Source: CAWCGU01 sp963795195
Lineage (GTDB): Bacteria; Actinomycetota; Thermoleophilia; Solirubrobacterales; 70-9
Direction of reading: 5' to 3'
Length of the DNA stretch: 64,000 nt
Assembly: GCA_963795195.1 (NCBI GenBank)
Contig: CAWCGU010000006.1
Coordinates: 248,001-312,000 of the forward strand
Shown: one piece after another, positions 52,656-61,824 of the stretch
Position numbering within the stretch: the first letter of the stretch is position 1
How the letters are laid out: the number at the start of each line of letters is the position of its first letter
The notes under the pieces: generated by a model
Told to the model about the DNA's origin: nothing
What the model saw: the letters and a program-made list of their open reading frames with translations, nothing else
The model's database searches: none
Translations under genes and position numbers: made by a program

Positions 52656-55128
52656 GGAACGCGCCTCCGACCTGGGCAACGGCCGCGCGAATCCGCTCCC
52701 GCAGCCCGGCCACCTCGTCATCGGTGAGGGTGCGATCGTGGGCCCGGAACTCGAGCCGCAGCGCCAGGCTCTTGCGGCCCTCGCCGAGCTGCTCGCCGCG
52801 GTAGATGTCGAACAGGGAGAGGTTGCGCAGCAGCTCCCCGCCCGCGTCGCGGACGAGCCCAATCACGGCATTGGCCTCCGTGTCTTCAGCGACGACGATC
52901 GCCACGTCCTGCGAAACCGCGGGATAGGAGATCACGTCCTCGTAGAGCTCAGCTCCGGCAGGCGAAGCCGCGATCAACGGCAGCACGTCAATCTCGAAGC
53001 CAGTCGCCGAATCGAGATCCCAGGCCGCGCAGACGAGCGGATGAATCTCCCCGACCCAACCGATAGCGGCGCCGTCCAAAAGCACACGACCCGCTCTGCC
53101 GGAGTGCAGGAAAGGCTCTGCACCCCGCTCGACCGTGAGCTCGCAACCAAGACCGCGCGCAAGCGCTTCGAGCACTCCCTTGACCGTGAAGAAGTCGGCC
53201 TGCTCGCCTCCCCCGCGCCAGCCGGCCGGCCGCAGCGGGCCCGCAGCCAGAGCACCGAGCCGCTGCGGCTCGTTGGCCGGCGCCGCACGCTCACCCGGGA
53301 AGCGATCGTCGCAGGGATGGGGAAGGTAGGCGCGCCCGGACTCGAACACGGCGACGCCGTCGGCGCCGCGGGCGAGGTTGTGCTGAGCAACCGCGAGCAG
53401 CGAGCCGACGAGCGTCGTCCGTAGCACCGAGTGATCGCCGGAGAGCGGATTCGAGACCCGGATCGGGGCCGAGCGCAAGTCGTCCGAATCGATCCGCAGC
53501 TTCGAGACGACGCCGGGATCGACCAGGCTGAGGCTCACCACCTGGCTGAACCCGAGGTCGCGGAGCAGATCCTCCACTCGGCGGCGCAATGCCTGCTCCC
53601 GCGAGAGCCCGCCGACCTGGGCGCCGCGCTCAGGCAGGGTCGGCGGCAGGTTTGCGCTGTAGCCGTGGATGCGGCCGACCTCCTCGACCAGGTCCGCCTC
53701 GCGGGTCACGTCGTAGTGGCGGTGAAAGGGCACGGTGGCGACCAGCGCGTCATCGGTCTCGGCATCGATGTCGAACTCGAGCTTGCGAAGGTTCGAAACG
53801 GCCTCCTTGGGATCGATCGGCATCCCCAGAAGCTGCTCGGCACGCCCCGGGCGCAGGGAAACGCGATGCGGCTCGGGCAGATCAGCCGTAACGTCGATCG
53901 TCCCGGGCACGAGCCGGGCCCCGCAGAGCTCGACGATCAGGCGGGAGGCGACGCGCTGCGCCCGTAGCGCAAGCTCGGGATGGAGTTGCTTCTCGAAGCG
54001 GTTGGACGCATCCGAGCGCAGGCCGAGGTTGCGCGAGGTGCGCAGGATGTTGACGCCGTTCCAAGTGGCGACCTCGAGCAAGACCCGTGTTGTGGCATCT
54101 GAGACCTCAGACACCTGGCCGCCCATGATTCCGGCGATTCCCGAAGGTCCGCTGCGATCACAGACGAGTACGGCGTCACCGTCGAATGTCCGCTCGACGC
54201 CATCGAGGGTGGTCATCGTCTCGCCTTCGTGAGCCCGGCGGACCGTCAGGGCGCCGTCGGGCACCTTGTCGAGGTCGAAGGCGTGCAGCGGCTGGGCAGT
54301 CATCAGCATCACGTAGTTGGTGATGTCGACGACGTTGTTGATCGGCCGCATCCCCGCGCCCAGCAGACGCGCCTTGAGCCAGAGGGGCGAAGGGCCGATC
54401 GTGACGTCGGTGAAGACGCGGGCGCTGAAGCGCGGGCAGAGCTCCGGCACTTCGACGCTCACAGCCGCGTAGTCGCGGATGTCTCCCTCGCCGGTCGCAT
54501 CGGCGTCCGCGTTCCATGGGGGCGGGGCCAGCTCGGCGTCCGTGATCGCGTGCACCTCGCGGGCGACTCCATAGATCCCGAAGCAATCGACCCGGTTCGA
54601 GGTCGGCTCCAGCTCGATGACCGGATCGGATATCGGGAGCACCTCAGCGAGCGGAGTGCCGGGGGCCCAGACGTCATCGGGCCTGTCCGCCCCCGGAGCC
54701 GAAGCGGAGGAAGTCGTGAGCACTGCTATCCCCGTGGAATCGTCGCCGAGCTCGAGTTCGGTCTCGGACAGGATCATCCCGTTCGACTCCACGCCGCGCA
54801 GCTTGGCCTTGCCGAGCTTGGTGCCATCGGGCATGACCGCGCCAGGCAAGGCCACCGCGACGGTTTGTCCGGCGGCGACGTTCGGGGCGCCGCAGACGAT
54901 CGTCCGCGCCCCGTCGCCTGCGTCAACCTCACAGATGCGCAGGCGGTCGGCGTCCGGGTGCTGCTCGGCCGAGAGCACCTTGCCGACGACGAATCCCTCG
55001 GCGCACGGTACGCCCAGGCGTGAGATCCGCTCGACCTCGATCGAGTGCATCGCCAGGCGGTCAGCCAGCTCCTGAACCGAAAGCTCAGGCGCGCAGTACG
55101 CCCGCAGCCAGCTCCACGGAACCTTCAC
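52648..55128 (-). CDS. pheT: Phenylalanyl-tRNA synthetase beta subunit
   Basis: 826-residue beta subunit of the (alpha-beta)2 synthetase, carrying tRNA binding and editing. N-terminus MKVPWSWLRAYCAPELSVQELADRL, an OB/EMAP-like domain (GARTIVCGAPNVAAGQTVAVALPG), the B3/B4 editing region, B5 (RPGRAEQLLGMPIDP) and the C-terminal anticodon-binding FDX-ACB domain ending ALRLEFRAHDRTLTDDEV. GTG start overlaps pheS stop (GTGA). Confidence 0.97.
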   Translation of the reverse strand: MKVPWSWLRAYCAPELSVQELADRLAMHSIEVERISRLGVPCAEGFVVGKVLSAEQHPDADRLRICEVDAGDGARTIVCGAPNVAAGQTVAVALPGAVMPDGTKLGKAKLRGVESNGMILSETELELGDDSTGIAVLTTSSASAPGADRPDDVWAPGTPLAEVLPISDPVIELEPTSNRVDCFGIYGVAREVHAITDAELAPPPWNADADATGEGDIRDYAAVSVEVPELCPRFSARVFTDVTIGPSPLWLKARLLGAGMRPINNVVDITNYVMLMTAQPLHAFDLDKVPDGALTVRRAHEGETMTTLDGVERTFDGDAVLVCDRSGPSGIAGIMGGQVSEVSDATTRVLLEVATWNGVNILRTSRNLGLRSDASNRFEKQLHPELALRAQRVASRLIVELCGARLVPGTIDVTADLPEPHRVSLRPGRAEQLLGMPIDPKEAVSNLRKLEFDIDAETDDALVATVPFHRHYDVTREADLVEEVGRIHGYSANLPPTLPERGAQVGGLSREQALRRRVEDLLRDLGFSQVVSLSLVDPGVVSKLRIDSDDLRSAPIRVSNPLSGDHSVLRTTLVGSLLAVAQHNLARGADGVAVFESGRAYLPHPCDDRFPGERAAPANEPQRLGALAAGPLRPAGWRGGGEQADFFTVKGVLEALARGLGCELTVERGAEPFLHSGRAGRVLLDGAAIGWVGEIHPLVCAAWDLDSATGFEIDVLPLIAASPAGAELYEDVISYPAVSQDVAIVVAEDTEANAVIGLVRDAGGELLRNLSLFDIYRGEQLGEGRKSLALRLEFRAHDRTLTDDEVAGLRERIRAAVAQVGGAFRE

Positions 55129-56246
55129 GAGAACTGCCTCAGGACGCGGATGTCGTTCTCAAAGAAGCGGCGAAGGTCGGGCACTCCGTGCTTGAGCATC
55201 GCGATCCGCTCGATGCCCATGCCGAATGCGAAACCCTGGACCAGCTCGGGGTCGTAGCCGTTGTGTTTAACGAAGCCGAAGACGTTGGGGTCGACCATGC
55301 CGGCCCCGAGGATCTCGATCCAGCCGATCCCTTTGCAGAGGGGGTCACGGCTGCCGTCGGGCAGCTCACCGCTGCCGTTGCAGCGAAAGCAGGACACGTC
55401 GACCTCGACGCTCGGCTCGGTGAAGGGAAAGAACCCGGGCCGGAAGCGGGTCTGGCGCTCGGGACCGAAGATCGCTCGCGCGAATTCGTCGAGAGTTCCC
55501 TTGAGGTCGGCAAGCGTGATCCCCTCCCCCACCGCGAGGCCCTCGACCTGATGGAAGATCGGGCTGTGAGTCGCGTCGAACGGGTCGGAACGGTAGGTGC
55601 GACCGGGAACGATGATGAAGATCGGCGGCGGCTGCGCTTCCATCGAGCGCACCTGCATCGGTGAGGTGTGGGTGCGAAGAAGGACGTCTTCCGGTCCGGG
55701 TGGAAGCCCGTCGATCAGCAACTCTCGATTAAGCGTCGCCGGATCGGCATAGAAGGTGTCCTGCTCCATACGCGCCGGGTGACCCGGCGGGTGGTTGAGC
55801 GCGGTGAAGTTGTAGTAGTCGAGCTCAACCTCCGGCCCCTCGGCGATTCGATAGCCGAGCCCGGTGAACACGTCCTCGATCTCCCGCTGGGTCCGCACGA
55901 GCAGGTTTCGCGCGCCGGCGCCCACCGGCGGCGCGCCCGGCAGCGTCACATCGATCGCCTCGGTGGCGAGCTGGCGTTCGAGCTCCGACCCGGACAGCTC
56001 CCGCTCTCGCGCGGCTATCAGCGCCTCGAGTGATTGACGGGCTTCGTTGCCGCCCCTGCCAACGGGACCTCGCTGCTGCGGTGGGAGGCCCGCGATCCCG
56101 CGCAGAATCGTGGTCAGCTCTGCCTTTCGGCCCAGGTAGCGGACCCTCAGCTCCTCGAGTGCGGCGGCGTCCACGGCGGCGCTGACGGCAGCCTCGGCCT
56201 CGGCCCTGAGCTCGGCGATTCGGGTGGTCGGGTCGGCGGCACTCAC
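55125..56246 (-). CDS. pheS: Phenylalanyl-tRNA synthetase alpha subunit
   Basis: 373-residue catalytic subunit. An N-terminal coiled coil (LRVRYLGRKAELTTILRG) precedes class II motifs: motif 1 region GYRIAEGPEVELDYYNFTALN, the HPARMEQDTFY loop, motif 2 YRSDPFDATHSPIFHQVEGL and motif 3 GFAFGMGIERIAMLKHGV. Cys residues CFRCNGSG and an extra Cys downstream resemble a zinc-like insert. GTG start overlapping the methyltransferase stop. Confidence 0.97.
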   Translation of the reverse strand: MSAADPTTRIAELRAEAEAAVSAAVDAAALEELRVRYLGRKAELTTILRGIAGLPPQQRGPVGRGGNEARQSLEALIAARERELSGSELERQLATEAIDVTLPGAPPVGAGARNLLVRTQREIEDVFTGLGYRIAEGPEVELDYYNFTALNHPPGHPARMEQDTFYADPATLNRELLIDGLPPGPEDVLLRTHTSPMQVRSMEAQPPPIFIIVPGRTYRSDPFDATHSPIFHQVEGLAVGEGITLADLKGTLDEFARAIFGPERQTRFRPGFFPFTEPSVEVDVSCFRCNGSGELPDGSRDPLCKGIGWIEILGAGMVDPNVFGFVKHNGYDPELVQGFAFGMGIERIAMLKHGVPDLRRFFENDIRVLRQFS

Positions 56247-56977
56247 GAGGAACTGGCCATCCTATTTGCGAGGTCGCACAGGGCAATCGCGGCCGCCACG
56301 GCGACGTTGAGCGACTCGGGGCCGTCGGGGCGGGTGGGGATGCGGGCCGTGCGATGGGCGGCGGTCAAGAGGTCCTGCGGAAGGCCCTCCCGTTCTGCCC
56401 CGAGACAGACCGTGACCGGCGGGGCAGGTTCGGTGTCCGCAAGCAGAGCCTCCGCGCCGGCATCCAGGGCGACGAGGGTCGCTGTGAGCTCCGAATAGTT
56501 GGCCCTGCCAGGGGGTCTGGCGAAGATCGAGCCCGTGCTGGCGCGGACCGCCTTGGGCGCGTACGGGTCGGCGCAGTCAGGGCCGAGGATCACGGGGCCG
56601 TCGGCGAAGGCGTGAGCGGAGCGGATTGCCGTGCCGACGTTGCCGGGGTCGCCGACGCCGTGGAGGTAGAGGCTGAGGTCGCCGTTTGGCTCGGACCAGA
56701 CTTGGGGGTAGACGCCGATCACCCTGGTGCCGGAGCCGAGGATGCTGACGTCATCCAGCAACTCACCCTCGACCAAAACGCAGGATTGTGCCGGTATGAG
56801 CGGCACGATGCTGCATTCTGGGGTCGCGAGGACGAATTCCGCGGTCGCGCCGGCCTCAATTGCGGCCTCGATCAGATCCTCGCCCTCGGCCACGAACAGG
56901 CCGGTGCGCTCGCGCTCCCTGCGGGTCGCGAGCTTGCGGATCGTCTTCAGCTTCTCGTTTTGTGGGCTTGTGATCAC
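56243..56977 (-). CDS. SpoU/TrmH-family RNA methyltransferase
   Basis: SAM-dependent 2'-O-methyltransferase with a trefoil-knot fold, 244 residues. Motif 1 VGDPGNVGTAIRSAHAFADG, motif 2 VTVCLGAEREGLPQDL and motif 3 IPTRPDGPESLNVAVAAAIALCDL. An N-terminal substrate-binding domain (FVAEGEDLIEAAIEAGATAEFV) is typical of RlmB/TsnR-like rRNA enzymes; target not determinable. GTG start at 56977. First gene of the coupled pheST-arg unit. Confidence 0.9.
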   Translation of the reverse strand: MITSPQNEKLKTIRKLATRRERERTGLFVAEGEDLIEAAIEAGATAEFVLATPECSIVPLIPAQSCVLVEGELLDDVSILGSGTRVIGVYPQVWSEPNGDLSLYLHGVGDPGNVGTAIRSAHAFADGPVILGPDCADPYAPKAVRASTGSIFARPPGRANYSELTATLVALDAGAEALLADTEPAPPVTVCLGAEREGLPQDLLTAAHRTARIPTRPDGPESLNVAVAAAIALCDLANRMASSS

Positions 56978-56996
56978 TTGTTCTGTCTCATTCGGG

Positions 56997-57033
56997 CAAA
57001 AGAAAGGGCGGCCTCCTTGCTGGAAAGCCGCCC
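56997..57033 (-). terminator. Intrinsic terminator of the rpmI-rplT transcript
   Basis: On the minus strand, stem GGGCGGC (57027-57033) pairs with GCCGCCC (57006-57012), followed by TTTCTTTT. It starts 24 nt after the rplT stop and separates ribosomal genes from the spoU-pheST-arg unit. Confidence 0.85.
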
Positions 57034-57056
57034 GGGAAACGCGTATGGGACCGTCG

Positions 57057-57416
57057 CTAGCTCGCGACGGCCTCCCGGGCCTGTTCGGTGAATCGGCGGA
57101 ACGCCTCCGGGTCGCGGACGGCGATGTCAGCCAGCATCTTGCGGTTGACCTCGACGCCGGCCTTGTTGAGGCCGTGCATGAACTCCGAGTAGCTCATGCC
57201 CTCGCGGCGTGCGGCCGCGTTGATACGGGTGATCCAGAGACGCCGGAAGTCGCGCTTGCGCACCCGCCGGTCCCGGTACGCGTAGGCGTCTGAGCGCATC
57301 AGCTGCTGCTTGGCGGCGCGGTAGCTGGAGTGGTTGCGACCCCAGTAGCCCTTGGCGCGATCGAGAGTGCGCTTGCGACGGCGCTTGCGAGCGACGGCGT
57401 TGGTCGAGCGGCTCAC
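57057..57416 (-). CDS. rplT: Ribosomal protein L20
   Basis: Assembly-initiating 50S protein, 119 residues. Typical sequence: RKRRRKRTLDRAKGYWGRNHSSYR, RDRRVRKRDFRRLWITRINAAARREGMSY and NRKMLADIAVRDPEAF. The GTG at 57416 gives MSRSTNAVARKRRRKRTL and overlaps the rpmI stop as GTGA. Longer open frame upstream is spurious. Confidence 0.97.
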   Translation of the reverse strand: MSRSTNAVARKRRRKRTLDRAKGYWGRNHSSYRAAKQQLMRSDAYAYRDRRVRKRDFRRLWITRINAAARREGMSYSEFMHGLNKAGVEVNRKMLADIAVRDPEAFRRFTEQAREAVAS

Positions 57417-57619
57417 TTGCGGCCACCCTTGACCAGCAGTCCGTTGACCCGCGGAGCGTCGACGTCGGCGATCTCGACGGGCTTGCGCATGTTGCGCTTG
57501 CGCTTCTGGGACTTCTTCTCGAGGATGTGGCTCGAGTAAGCGCGCTTCCCGCGCAGCTTGCCGCTGGCTGTCTTTTTGAAGCGCTTCTTCGCGCCCGAAT
57601 GGGTCTTCATCTTCGGCAT
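57413..57619 (-). CDS. rpmI: Ribosomal protein L35
   Basis: 68-residue basic 50S protein: MPKMKTHSGAKKRFKKTASG, then RAYSSHILEKKSQKRKRNMR; a C-terminal tail of about 20 residues extends past the usual end. Normally follows infC directly; here an antiparallel gene of about 660 bp intervenes, so rpmI-rplT needs a promoter within the 87-bp gap upstream. Confidence 0.97.
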   Translation of the reverse strand: MPKMKTHSGAKKRFKKTASGKLRGKRAYSSHILEKKSQKRKRNMRKPVEIADVDAPRVNGLLVKGGRK

Positions 57620-57706
57620 GAGAGCCGCCTATTGAAGCAGAACGAGAAAATACGGTCGAGCGGGGCACGAGGAGTAGAGTCGCGATCAAACCACAGAGGA
57701 GGCGGC

Positions 57707-58366
57707 ATGGCAGCACGGATCCGAACACTGAGCCCGGGGACCGTGATCGGCGTGCTCGCGCTTGTCGTCGCGATGGGCGGGGCGGCGTACGCGGCGACCA
57801 AGATCGGCCCCAAGCAGCTGCGGCCGAACGCCGTCAGGACGGCGAAGATCAAGGACGGCGCGGTGACGGAGGCCAAGCTCGCCGACGCGGCGGTGACCGA
57901 GGCCAAGCTCGCCGAAGGTTCGGTGACGAACCCGAAGCTCGCCGACGGCGCTGTCAGCAGCGCGAAGCTCGACCCGAGCGAGCGCGCGGAGGGATTCGCC
58001 ACGAGTAACCGCGAGCCGATCAACCTGAACGTCGAGACGGGAGACGACTTCACCAACGCGGACCGCGTGGCGCTGCTGACGCTGCCACCCGGCAACTACA
58101 TCGTCAACGCCTCCACCGGCATATTCGGTAGCGCGAATTCGACCCCCGGGTTTGCCACCTGCATGTTGCGCGACGACGGAGCGGTCCTCGCCAATGGTGC
58201 TGCCCAACGAGGTGCAGGGGGGGCGCGAATCCAGGGAAACATCGCGCTCACCGGTGCTTCCGATGGTGGCGTCGTCGACCTCGTCTGTCAGGCCACGGTC
58301 AGCCCCACGATCGCTCGATTCCGGAACATCACCGGCGTTCGCGTCGCAAGCGTGCAAACGCAGTAG
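57707..58366 (+). CDS. Exported repeat protein inserted between infC and rpmI
   Basis: 219 residues. An N-terminal hydrophobic segment (VIGVLALVVAMGGAAYAATK) is a signal or anchor. Residues about 45-92 hold four to five copies of a ten-residue repeat of the form DGAVTEAKLA. The rest is a beta-rich domain (LLTLPPGNYIVNAST, GFATCMLRDDGAVLANG, VVDLVCQATVSP) with a cysteine pair. The strong ribosome site GAGGAGG, 6 nt before the ATG, supports the start. Similar repeats are common in unannotated Solirubrobacterales surface or tail-fibre-like proteins; function unknown. Confidence 0.8.
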   Translation: MAARIRTLSPGTVIGVLALVVAMGGAAYAATKIGPKQLRPNAVRTAKIKDGAVTEAKLADAAVTEAKLAEGSVTNPKLADGAVSSAKLDPSERAEGFATSNREPINLNVETGDDFTNADRVALLTLPPGNYIVNASTGIFGSANSTPGFATCMLRDDGAVLANGAAQRGAGGARIQGNIALTGASDGGVVDLVCQATVSPTIARFRNITGVRVASVQTQ

Positions 58367-58383
58367 CGGATGCGACGAAAACG

Positions 58384-59169
58384 CTAGGCGGCGGGCTGCT
58401 CGTCAGCCTTGGGCGCCGGCTCAGACTCGGCGGGCGCCTCGGCCGGAGCTTCGGGCGCGGCCTCGGCTGGAGGCGCCTCGGCCAGCGGTGCTTCGGCTTC
58501 TGCGGCTGCATCCTCAGCTGCGGGTTCGGCCGCTGCGACCTCGGGTGGCGCGGCTGGCGCTGGGGGCTGCACGTTCTTCTTGGGAAGTCCAACGACTCCC
58601 ACCTTGGGTCCGCGAGAGGCACCCTCACGCAGCGGCGCGAGCATCATCGTCATGTTGCGGCCCTCCTGAAGCGGTTGCTGCTCGATCACCGCCATCTCGT
58701 CGAGGTCGTCGAAGAGCCGGCCGAGCAGCATGCGCCCGCGCTCGGGGTGGGCCTGCTCGCGGCCGCGGAACATGATCGTGATCTTGACCTTGTCCTTCTG
58801 GTTGAGGAAGCGCTTGACGTGCCCCTTCTTGGTCTCGTAGTCGTGGTCCGCGATCTTCGGCCGGAACTTGATCTCGCGGACGTTGACCTCCTGCTGGTGG
58901 CGCCGGGCCGCCTTCGCCTTCTGCTCCTGCTCGTACTTGTACTTCGAGTAGTCGAGCAGCCGCGCGACCGGTGGCCGGGCGTCCGGAGCGACCTCGACCA
59001 GGTCGAGATCGGCCTCACGCGCCTGCTCCAAAGCCTGGCTCGTAGGCACGACACCCACCTGCTGGCCGTCGGCTCCGACCAAGCGCACCTCGGAGACACG
59101 GATCTTCTCGTTGATCCGCGTGGTATCGCGCTCGGGCGGCCGACGATCGAACCTGCGAGGAACAGGCAC
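58384..59169 (-). CDS. infC: Translation initiation factor IF-3 with a long acidic Ala/Pro-rich tail
   Basis: Residues about 18-180 are canonical IF-3: TRINEKIRVSEVRLVGADG, RPPVARLLDYSKYKYEQEQK, REIKFRPKIADHDYETK and RGREQAHPERGRMLL. The factor is normally about 170-180 residues; here a further 75 or so residues of Ala, Glu and Pro (AEPAAEDAAAEAEAPLAEAP) follow, likely disordered. The start is the ATG at 59169. Downstream is an antiparallel gene instead of rpmI. Confidence 0.95.
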   Translation of the reverse strand: MPVPRRFDRRPPERDTTRINEKIRVSEVRLVGADGQQVGVVPTSQALEQAREADLDLVEVAPDARPPVARLLDYSKYKYEQEQKAKAARRHQQEVNVREIKFRPKIADHDYETKKGHVKRFLNQKDKVKITIMFRGREQAHPERGRMLLGRLFDDLDEMAVIEQQPLQEGRNMTMMLAPLREGASRGPKVGVVGLPKKNVQPPAPAAPPEVAAAEPAAEDAAAEAEAPLAEAPPAEAAPEAPAEAPAESEPAPKADEQPAA

Positions 59170-59232
59170 TAGAACTGAACCTGGATACGAACGCTCAAGT
59201 TATTTGCGGTCGGCGGGAGGTTGCAAAACGTG

Positions 59233-59283
59233 AATGGCAGAGCACTGGGCGCTCAGGGGCGCGTGGGTCGGGTGCTCTGCATT
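59233..59283. terminator. Long hairpin between thrS and infC
   Basis: Arms AATGGCAGAGCAC (59233-59245) and GTGCTCTGCATT (59272-59283) pair over about 12 bp with one bulge, enclosing a GC-rich loop. On the minus strand it follows the thrS stop and precedes CACGTTTTGC. It could be an attenuator for infC or a weak terminator of thrS. Confidence 0.5.
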
Positions 59284-59297
59284 GATGCGAGTATAGG

Positions 59298-61205
59298 TCA
59301 AGACGCAAGACGCATGGCGAATTGTTCGAAAGACTCAGAACCGAGGTCGCCATCCTCGTGCGAGCGAACGGCGACGGTTCCGGCCTCCGCCTCGCGATCG
59401 CCGACCACGAGCATGTACGGGGCCTTCGACAATTCGGCGTCGCGAATCTTCTTCCCCACCGACTCCGAGCGCAGGTCAGCCTGGGCTCGAACCCCGCGCT
59501 CGCCGAGGTCGGCCCGGACGCTCTCCGCATACTCGTTGTGGCGATCGGCGACCGGGAGGACGAGCGCCTGAACCGGGGCGAGCCAGTCCGGAAAGCGGCC
59601 GCCGTGATGCTCGATCAGGATGCCGGCGAAGCGCTCCATCGAGCCAAGCAGCACACGGTGGATCATCACCGGCCGGTGCTCAGCGTTGTCGGCGCCGACG
59701 TATGAGAGCTCGAAGCGCTCCGGCATGAAGAAGTCGAGCTGACAGGTGCCGAGCTGCCAGGAGCGGCCGAGGGCGTCGGTGACGTGGAAGTCGATCTTGG
59801 GCCCATAGAAGGCGCCGTCGCCGGGGTTGAGCTGGTACTCGCGACCCTCTGCCTCGAGCGACGGAGCGCAGGGCGGCCTCCGCCTGCTCCCACTGCTCGT
59901 CCGTGCCAATCGACTTCTCCGGGCGGGTCGAAAGCTCGACCTGCACATCCTCAAAGCCGAACCGCGAGTAGAGCGTCGTCGATCGAGTTGCAGATCGCGC
60001 CCACCTCGCCGGGCACATGCTCGAGGTCGCAGTAGATATGGGCGTCGTCCTGGGTGAACGCACGCACGCGCAAAAGCCCGTGGAGCACGCCCTCGCGCTC
60101 GTTGCGCGAGACGCGGCCGAACTCGGCGAGCCGCAGCGGAAGTTCCCGGTAGGAATGGCGCCTGGAACCGAAGACGAGGCAGGCGCCGGGGCAGTTCATC
60201 GGCCGCAGCGCGAAACGCCGGTTGTCGGACTCGACGAAGAACATGTTGTCGCGGTAGTTGTCCCAGTGGCCCGAACGATGCCAGAGCTCCTCGTCCATCA
60301 GGTGCGGGGTGGCGATCTCCTGGTAGCCGCCGCGGCGCAGGTGCTCGCGCACCTCGCTCTCGATCAGCCGCAGCAGGACCGTGCCGTTGGGAAGCCAGAA
60401 CGGCATCCCCGGCGATTCCGGGCGCAGCATAAAGAGGTCGAGCTGCGGGCCGAGCCGCCGGTGGTCGCGCGCACGTGCCTGCTCGAGCCGCTGCTGATGC
60501 TCTTCCAGTTCCTTGGCGCTGAAAAAGGCCGTCCCGTAGATCCGGGTGAGCATCTGGCGGCTTTCGTCCCCACGCCAGTAGGCGCCCGCTACCGAGTTCA
60601 GCTTGAAGGCCTTGATGCGACCCGTGGAGGGTCCGTGGGGACCGAGGCAGAGGTCGTTGAAGGGTCCGTTTCGGTAGAGCGAGACCGTCTCGACACCCTG
60701 GTCGCGGATCAGATCCTCGATCAGCTCGACTTTGTAAGGCTGACCTTGCTCGCGAAACAACTCCAGCGCCTCGGCCACCGGCAGATCCGTGCGCTCGAAA
60801 GGCCTCGTCCGCCTCGACGTGTGCCTGCATGCGCTCCTCGATCGCGCCGAGGTCGTCTTCGGATGGCCGGAAGCCGTCGGGGAACTCGAAGTCGTAGTAG
60901 AAACCGTTCTCGATCGCTGGGCCGATCGAGACCTTGGTCTGCGGCCAGAGGTCGAGCACCGCGGTCGCCATCACGTGGGCGGCGTCGTGGCGGACGAGCG
61001 CCAGGGCGCCTTCGCTCTTCGCGGTCAGGATCTCGATGGGCGGCCTCATCGGGAGCGGGGCGGCGAGATCGCGCAGCTCGCCGTCCACTTTGATCGCAAG
61101 CGCCGCCTTGGCCAGCCCCGCTCCGATCGCCGCCGCCGCATCGGCGCCGGTGGCGCCGTCGTCGAGCTCCAGGCCGGAGCCGTCTGGAAGGGTCGCTGTC
61201 GGCAT
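59298..61205 (-). CDS. thrS: Threonyl-tRNA synthetase (three apparent frameshifts)
   Basis: Charges tRNA-Thr. The ATG at 61205 starts a TGS domain (MPTATLPDGSGLELDDGATG), then the editing-domain motif VRHDAAHVMATAVLDLWPQ and GPAIENGFYYDFEFPDGF. Class II motifs follow: RPMNCPGACLVFGSRRHSYRE, FGRVSRNEREGVLHGLLRVRAF, FYGPKIDFHVTDALGRSWQ and MIHRVLLGSMERF, and the anticodon-binding C-terminus. Three frame changes occur: AAA at 60798-60800 (DEAFERTDLPVAEAL restored), near 59970-59985 (IDDAL/YSRFGFEDVQ), and the GG pair at 59863-59864 (AALRSSLEAEGREYQ). An essential gene, so sequence error is assumed. Confidence 0.93.
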   Translation of the reverse strand: MPTATLPDGSGLELDDGATGADAAAAIGAGLAKAALAIKVDGELRDLAAPLPMRPPIEILTAKSEGALALVRHDAAHVMATAVLDLWPQTKVSIGPAIENGFYYDFEFPDGFRPSEDDLGAIEERMQAHVEADEAFRAHGSAGGRGAGVVSRARSALQSRADRGSDPRPGCRDGLALPKRTLQRPLPRSPRTLHGSHQGLQAELGSGRLLAWGRKPPDAHPDLRDGLFQRQGTGRASAAARAGTCARPPAARPAARPLYAAPGIAGDAVLASQRHGPAAADRERGARAPAPRRLPGDRHPAPDGRGALASFGPLGQLPRQHVLRRVRQPAFRAAADELPRRLPRLRFQAPFLPGTSAAARRVRPRLAQRARGRAPRAFARACVHPGRRPYLLRPRACARRGGRDLQLDRRRSTRGSALRMCRSSFRPARRSRLARTSSGSRRRPPCAPSLEAEGREYQLNPGDGAFYGPKIDFHVTDALGRSWQLGTCQLDFFMPERFELSYVGADNAEHRPVMIHRVLLGSMERFAGILIEHHGGRFPDWLAPVQALVLPVADRHNEYAESVRADLGERGVRAQADLRSESVGKKIRDAELSKAPYMLVVGDREAEAGTVAVRSHEDGDLGSESFEQFAMRLAS

Positions 61206-61303
61206 CGGCCGCCATGCTATTGCGGGGTCAGCTGAGCACTTGCCTCAGGCGGCGTCGCGGGTGTATGCTCGCCGGCAGGACAGCAAGTCTCTCGAAGGGG
61301 CAA

Positions 61304-61772
61304 ATGCGACTGAGACGATGTGACGGTGGTGCTGATGGCCGGATGTGCGGCAGCGCTCCCCGGAGCCGCGGGAGCGGGAACGCTGCCGGGCAAGGTGGTG
61401 CTGACAACGCAGATGGGCGGCAAGGTCGAGGTACCGGCGGGAAGCGGCGACCCCGACGGTAAGGGCTTCGTCGCCGTCAAGGTCAATCCCGAGCAAGGGC
61501 GAAGCTCTGCTTCGGCCTCGAATGGCGGGCGAATCACCGACCCGAGTGCGGCACACATCCACAAGGCGCCCAGGGGCAGCGCGGGGTCGATCAAGCTCAC
61601 GCTCTTTGAGGGCACAACCTCAAGCCCGATCGACGGTTGCTTCCGCGGCGTCAAGGTCAGCCTGCTCAACAAGCTGGCCACCGACCCGGAGGCCTTCTAC
61701 GTCAACCTCCACAACACGGAGTTTCCAGACGGCGCCATTCGCGGACAGCTGAAGTTCGCCGGAACCGACTGA
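61304..61772 (+). CDS. Exported CHRD-domain protein 1 (apparent frameshifts)
   Basis: CHRD-domain protein, secreted, function unknown in bacteria. The ATG at 61304 follows AAGGGG and gives MRLRR; one base later (near 61319) the frame continues as VTVVLMAGCAAALPGAAGAG, completing a signal peptide. The CHRD core follows: GGKVEVPAGSGDPDGKGF, then KLCFGLEWR in a shifted frame (about 61497-61528), then ITDPSAAHIHKAPRGSAG, GCFRGVKVSLLNKLATDPEAFY and the end EFPDGAIRGQLKF. About 155 residues once repaired. Paralogue of the gene at 62178 and of the fragment between them. Confidence 0.75.
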
Positions 61773-61824
61773 GCGACTGATCCGGCGCGGTCGGGGTACG
61801 TTGCAGGCGTGGTGGCCCGCGCAG

